NCBI RefSeq assembly: GCF_963924675.1
Contig: NC_089222.1
Location: forward strand, 3,348,001-3,412,000
From: Phocoena phocoena
Lineage: Eukaryota > Chordata > Mammalia > Artiodactyla > Phocoenidae
Direction of reading: 5' to 3'
Length of the DNA stretch: 64,000 nt
Shown here: positions 60,640 to 64,000 of the stretch, one piece after another
Position numbering within the stretch: the first letter of the stretch is position 1
How the letters are laid out: each line of letters begins with the position of its first letter
Program-made: the position numbers and the translations under genes
The notes under the pieces: generated by a model
What the model was told of the DNA's origin: nothing
Database searches by the model: none
What the model saw: only the letters and a program-made list of their open reading frames with translations

Positions 60640-61735
60640 ATTCTTAGAATTCTAAAAATATCTGCAAACAGATGGGTGAGGGATTTGTATACTGAGAGCC
60701 TGATCAAGTGTTCAGGGATGCTCATCCAGCATAAAGATCTCACCCGCCCTTCCATTTACTATGCTCTGCATCCTCCTTTAAATCAGTAGCCAAAAAAGCC
60801 CAAAGTTGCTGGGATTTGCTGGCGGGCATCTAGGGGTTGCAGCCACCTAAGAATTCTCAATCTTTCAAGCAAGATTAGATCACCCAGGTTGGGACTAATA
60901 CTCATGTCTTAACTCCTTGACTACATTTACAAAATATACTTCCAATCTGAGGATAGAAATATGTTAGAATGTGCTGTCCTTTAGGCTGGCTGAGCTATAG
61001 AATTAGCTCTTGGGGGAAATTTTAATAGCTTTAACAATCATTTAGTCAGGCTCATTCATGTGTTAGTTGAAAGTAACCTCATTATATCATTTGCACGTTG
61101 GGTGAATAGGGTTTGAATTGGCACCTGGGTCAACAAGATAGTTTGAATACAGGTTTTTTTTTCCATCTCTCCTGATAGCCAAGAAGCTACGTTGGCTACA
61201 TCTACTTTCGATTTCAACTTGAGAAGCATGGGAAAATGTTATTAAGCAATTTAAAAGACTTTATTGGTCACATACTCAGGCCAGAAATGCAAAACACAGA
61301 AGGGAAGAATTATAATCAGGTCATTCCAAGAAGAAAAACAAATCACTAAATATCAGGCATGATAATACTGTGATTGCAATCAACATCCCTGCAGAGAGAG
61401 TCTGTCCATCTGTTTGTTCATCCCATCCATTCATCCGTCCATCTATCCGAATACCCAGGCATCCAGAAATCCATCTCCTACTCATTTTGAAGGCACTACA
61501 CCAGGAGCTGAGGGATCCCAGTTAGGTGGAGCAAGCTCTCTGCTCCCAGTGAGCTAAGGAGGCAGGAGGAAGGAGAAAAGACCACAATACAGAAAAGTGA
61601 AGGGAGTAATTTAAAGGACAAGCTTCTAAGACCAAGCCAATATTTGGAGGAACACCTATAAAAGCAGCAAACTGCGAGATAATCAGCAGGAAGAACTCTG
61701 AAGAGCTAGTGCCAAGTTATGAACCTGAAAGAACT
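60640..61735. other. Unique intronic DNA
   Basis: No gene. A degenerate (ATCC)n tract (tccatctgtttgttcatcccatcc...) lies at 61404-61475. Confidence 0.45.
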
Positions 61736-61749
61736 TAGAGAAGATGCTG

Positions 61750-62152
61750 GGACTTCCCTGGTGGCGCAGTGGTTAAGAATCCGTCTGCCAATGCAGGGGA
61801 CATGGGTTCAAGCCCAGGTCCGGGAAGATACCACATGCCGTGGAGCAACTAAGCCCGTGTGCCACAATTACTGAGCCTGCACTCTACAGCCTGTGAGCCA
61901 CAGCTACTGAGCCCATGCGCCACAAGTACTGAAGCCTGTGTGCCGTAACTACTGAGGCTGCATGCTGCAACTACGGAAGCCCACACACCTAGAGCTTGTG
62001 CTCTGCAACAAGAAAAGCCACCGCAATAAGACCATGCACTGCAACAAAGAGTAGCCCCTGCTCGCCACAACTAGAGAAAGCCCCCACACAGCAACGAAGA
62101 CCCAACGCAGCCGAAAATAAAAATTAATTAATTAATTAATTAAAAATAAAAA
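61750..62152 (+). mobile_element. CHR SINE (long form with internal tandem units)
   Basis: Head ggacttccctggtggcgcag, then five to six diverged ccacaactactga-type units at 61862-61980, body and ATTAATTAATTAATT tail. Short duplication aagatgctg at 61741-61749 and 62153-62161. Confidence 0.93.
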
Positions 62153-62161
62153 AAGATGCTG

Positions 62162-62928
62162 CAGATGCCCTGATGCAGCATCCACATGCCTTTTACCTTC
62201 AGATGACAAACCAGGAAACCTGTTTCTACAAGGTGGAAGACGTGCTGGCTACCACAGCCTGTCCTTAAATAGGCAGAACTATTTTTTTTAAAAATCCCAT
62301 AATATGGGGGCTTTCTATGAGTGAGTCATATCAGTCTTGAAGAATTCTAACTCGAAATACTTTTATCTTATAGTACCCAATATTTTAGAGAAGACTGGAG
62401 GTAGAAATGGCTGAAGGAGCCAAAAGTGTTCAACGACATTTAAAAAGCTTATGTGGTATGAACTGGTGGCAAAGATCCCTGGGAAGTTGAAAACAATTAC
62501 AGATTCTATCTGTATCCAGGAAATGCATAAGAGATTCAAAAGAAGACCTCACAACCAAAATCGATGTTAAACTCAGGATTATCATTAGTGATTTTTATAG
62601 TAACATCTAATTCATTGCTCATGTTATTTATCAAGTGGACAATTTCTTCAGGTGTATTGGTCACACTTCCTGATTAATATTTGTGTTTACATTTTATCTA
62701 ATAGAACAAATTACCAATGTGGTTTTGAACGGACCAAATTCTCAAATTCACCATTTATCTGGTTTCAAATTACCTTTCTGCTGATAGAACCAAAGGTACA
62801 GTTCTAGACCAAGAGAAACTGGCACCCAACGAAATGAGAACTCACCCAGGATATGAACCATTGTGTTTTCTCAGATCCATTAAGCCAATCAAGCAAGAGA
62901 AAAGAGAGAAGATTCAAATGGTACTTAC
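62162..62928 (-). other. RARB intron 5' portion, next to the exon
   Basis: No repeat or further exon recognised. The first intronic bases are gtaagtacc (read on minus), a strong U1-type donor. Confidence 0.5.
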
Positions 62929-63106
62929 TTGCAGGTGATGGGGTGCTACATCCACTCGGCGGAGGATGGCTGTGGAGGCCATGCGGGGGAGGCAGGGAGA
63001 GTCCGCCAATGACCGGTGGGAAGAGTAGTGGGTAGGGTGCGGCGGGATAGTGAGTCATGTGCCCGTTCACTGCTGGGACGTGACATGCGTGGCTACTGGT
63101 GGTCAT
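62929..63106 (-). CDS. RARB: Retinoic acid receptor beta, isoform 1/3 N-terminal exon (A domain), partial gene
   Basis: This exon encodes 59 residues, starting MTTSSHACHVPAVNGHMTHY and ending GCSTPSPA, which I recognise as the A domain (ligand-independent activation region) specific to RARbeta1 and beta3. RARB is a nuclear receptor that heterodimerises with RXR on retinoic acid response elements. The domain is Pro/His-rich with no zinc finger; the DNA- and ligand-binding domains are encoded by exons outside the window. The ATG has A at -3, and an in-frame TGA lies at 63152-63154, so no upstream in-frame start exists in this contiguous sequence. The coding sequence stops after GCA plus one base, followed immediately by gtaagt (62928 downward), a consensus donor in phase 1. 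That phase fits a junction to the shared (T/S)IETQ... exon. Compared with the mouse and human proteins as I remember them, residues 9 (H), 41 (P) and 46 (S) differ. No other family fits. Confidence 0.92.
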
Positions 63107-63360
63107 GTTTTGGGCTTCACAGAATGAAAGGTGCTCTGGGGCAGGAACACATCACTCCAGGCCTTGCACCAAAGTGGGGTAGGTCAGTTCAGAGAGAGAG
63201 TGGAGTCTGAGCTGTGTTCTGCGCCAAAGGCAAGGCGGCTCATCAGATGCCCTTGCTTCTTCCCAGCCTGGTTTTTCCACCTCTCATTTTGCTGTGCTGA
63301 TGACAGGAGGGGTGGCTTTTTTGTTCAGCTTCTCAGTTGAAGGCTGGGAAATGCTACCAC
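63107..63360 (-). promoter_or_regulatory. RARB: Candidate RARB P1 promoter / 5' UTR region
   Basis: This is the repeat-free stretch directly upstream of the RARB isoform-1 start codon. Read on the minus strand it contains an AT-rich motif (ttttaaag, near 63361-63368 on the plus strand) that could act as a weak TATA-like element, GC-richer sequence, and the uORF below. An AG at 63115-63116 (minus, about 8 bases before the ATG) could be an acceptor, but its pyrimidine tract is weak. I therefore cannot say whether the 5' UTR is contiguous or spliced from an upstream exon. The transcription start is inferred, not seen. Confidence 0.45.
63117..63152 (-). CDS. Short upstream ORF (11 codons) before RARB isoform-1 start
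   Basis: An ATG at 63150-63152 opens an 11-codon frame (MCSCPRAPFIL) ending in TGA 10 bases before the RARB ATG. It is out of frame with RARB and would lie in the 5' UTR if transcription starts upstream without an intervening splice. Short uORFs commonly lower translation of the main frame, and uORFs are known in the RARB2 leader. A role here is inference only. Confidence 0.35.
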   Translation of the reverse strand: MCSCPRAPFIL

Positions 63361-63658
63361 TTTAAAAGTCCAGAGCTGCTAATCCTGTAAGAAAAAAATA
63401 TACACACATATATCTCACAGGACAAAAAATATTTTCTTCTTTATCAAGTTATTATCTGAAAAATCTCTAATATTAATCTGGGACTCCTAATTCCCAGTTG
63501 TTCCCCTACACTCACTACCTTAATTTTCTTAAATTCTCACATTCTAATATAGAATAAAACTCCTACACAATTTCAAAATAACCCTGTCTGATTAAGTAAC
63601 ACCCCTCCCCCAACCCTGTCATTCCCCGTATCCCCGTATTCCTCCCCCACTTCACTTT
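63361..63658. other. DNA upstream of the RARB P1 region
   Basis: No gene or nameable repeat. A C-rich run lies near 63601-63660 (cccctcccccaaccctg). It could include distal promoter sequence. Confidence 0.35.
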
Positions 63659-63659
63659 T

Positions 63660-63846
63660 CTCCAGGCACTTAACTGCATCCATTACACATGGGAGTGTTT
63701 ATTTCCATCTCCCCCATTAGAATGTGCTCACCAGGAGGGCACAGGTTTTCTCTGTTTTGTAAACAGCTATGTTTTAAGCTCCTATAAGAGTACCTAACAG
63801 GCAATAGAATCTCAATAAATATTTGTTGAATGAATGAATGAATGAA
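63660..63846 (+). mobile_element. L2 LINE 3' end
   Basis: agaatgtgctcaccaggagggcacagg...gagtacctaacaggcaatag...tcaataaatatttgttgaatgaatgaatg is the classic L2 3' terminus with a TGAA tail. Confidence 0.8.
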
Positions 63847-64000
63847 ATTTGTTTCTTGCTCCTTTTAGAGAAATTTATTGTTTAATGTTGTCCTAACCTA
63901 TGTGCTTACAAGACTTTGGACCTTCCAACTTCAGATTTTATGCAGCTGTTTGGAATGACCCACTCAACAAGATAAATATAATTGTGAGGGAAAATTATAC

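Larger units (their letters stand above)
1..62928 (-). other. RARB: Intron of RARB (between the P1 isoform-1 exon and downstream shared exons)
   Basis: The splice donor at 62927-62928 opens this intron on the minus strand, and no matching acceptor/exon is recognisable in the remaining window. RARB is known to have very large 5' introns, with the P2 (beta2) promoter far downstream of P1, so a >60 kb intron is expected. The interval is filled with transposon fossils and non-coding unique DNA. I looked for the 27-residue beta3 cassette exon as I remember it and did not find it, but a short exon could be missed by eye. Confidence 0.75.

Noticed and set aside
1..64000. An undescribed gene system, operon or defence locus
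   Set aside because: The whole window is explained as a mammalian RARB intron with transposon fossils plus one exon; no clustered novel coding genes are present.

Overview
This is a mammalian, almost certainly cetacean, genomic window. Eighteen recognisable copies of the CHR tRNA-Glu-derived SINE family (known from cetaceans, hippos and ruminants) are scattered on both strands. They include the short, GC-rich, poly-A-tailed form that is abundant in toothed whales. I see no BovB or Bov-tA sequence, which argues against a ruminant. L1, L2, MIR, HAL1, Tigger, hAT and LTR fossils make up most of the remaining recognisable sequence. There is no bacterial or phage content, no CRISPR array and no operon.

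Only one real protein-coding segment is supported. It lies near the right edge on the minus strand (62929-63106) and encodes the 59-residue N-terminal A domain of retinoic acid receptor beta isoform 1/3 (RARB, promoter P1). It has a clear start codon, an in-frame upstream stop, a short upstream ORF and a consensus splice donor in phase 1. Everything to its left (1 to 62928) is best read as one very large RARB intron, transcribed right to left. The rest of the receptor (DNA-binding and ligand-binding domains) must lie beyond coordinate 1. The P1 promoter and 5' UTR region occupies roughly 63107-63360.

Layout. 1-7.1 kb: unique DNA, a CHR SINE, then an old HAL1-like element split by a full-length Tigger2 DNA transposon (TA duplication and inverted termini visible), itself hit by two SINEs. 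7-20 kb: mainly unique intron with SINEs, L2, MIR and L1 remnants. 20-32 kb: dense repeats, including MER5A-like and two inverted hAT-type elements, three L1 3' fragments, SINEs and an ERVL-type LTR. 33-39.3 kb: a near full-length but decayed L1 on the minus strand. 41-43.7 kb: a SINE, a hAT element, and a younger 5'-truncated L1 with a SINE in its tail. 44-47.6 kb: relatively repeat-poor unique DNA. 48-49.7 kb: old antisense L1 with a SINE. 52.4-53.9 kb: an MLT1 LTR split by a foreign insert and a SINE. 56.5-57.06 kb: a twin-primed (5'-inverted) L1. 57-61.7 kb: mostly unique DNA. 61.75-62.15 kb: a long CHR SINE. 62.9-63.4 kb: the RARB exon and promoter. 63.66-63.85 kb: an L2 end.

I found no convincing previously undescribed system. 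The items most worth follow-up are the RARB isoform-1 exon and its uORF, the nested insertion record, the split MLT1 with an unidentified insert, the internal tandem expansion in some CHR SINEs, and repeat-free intron blocks that could be regulatory. Repeat family names are from memory of consensus sequences, and boundaries without a target duplication are approximate.
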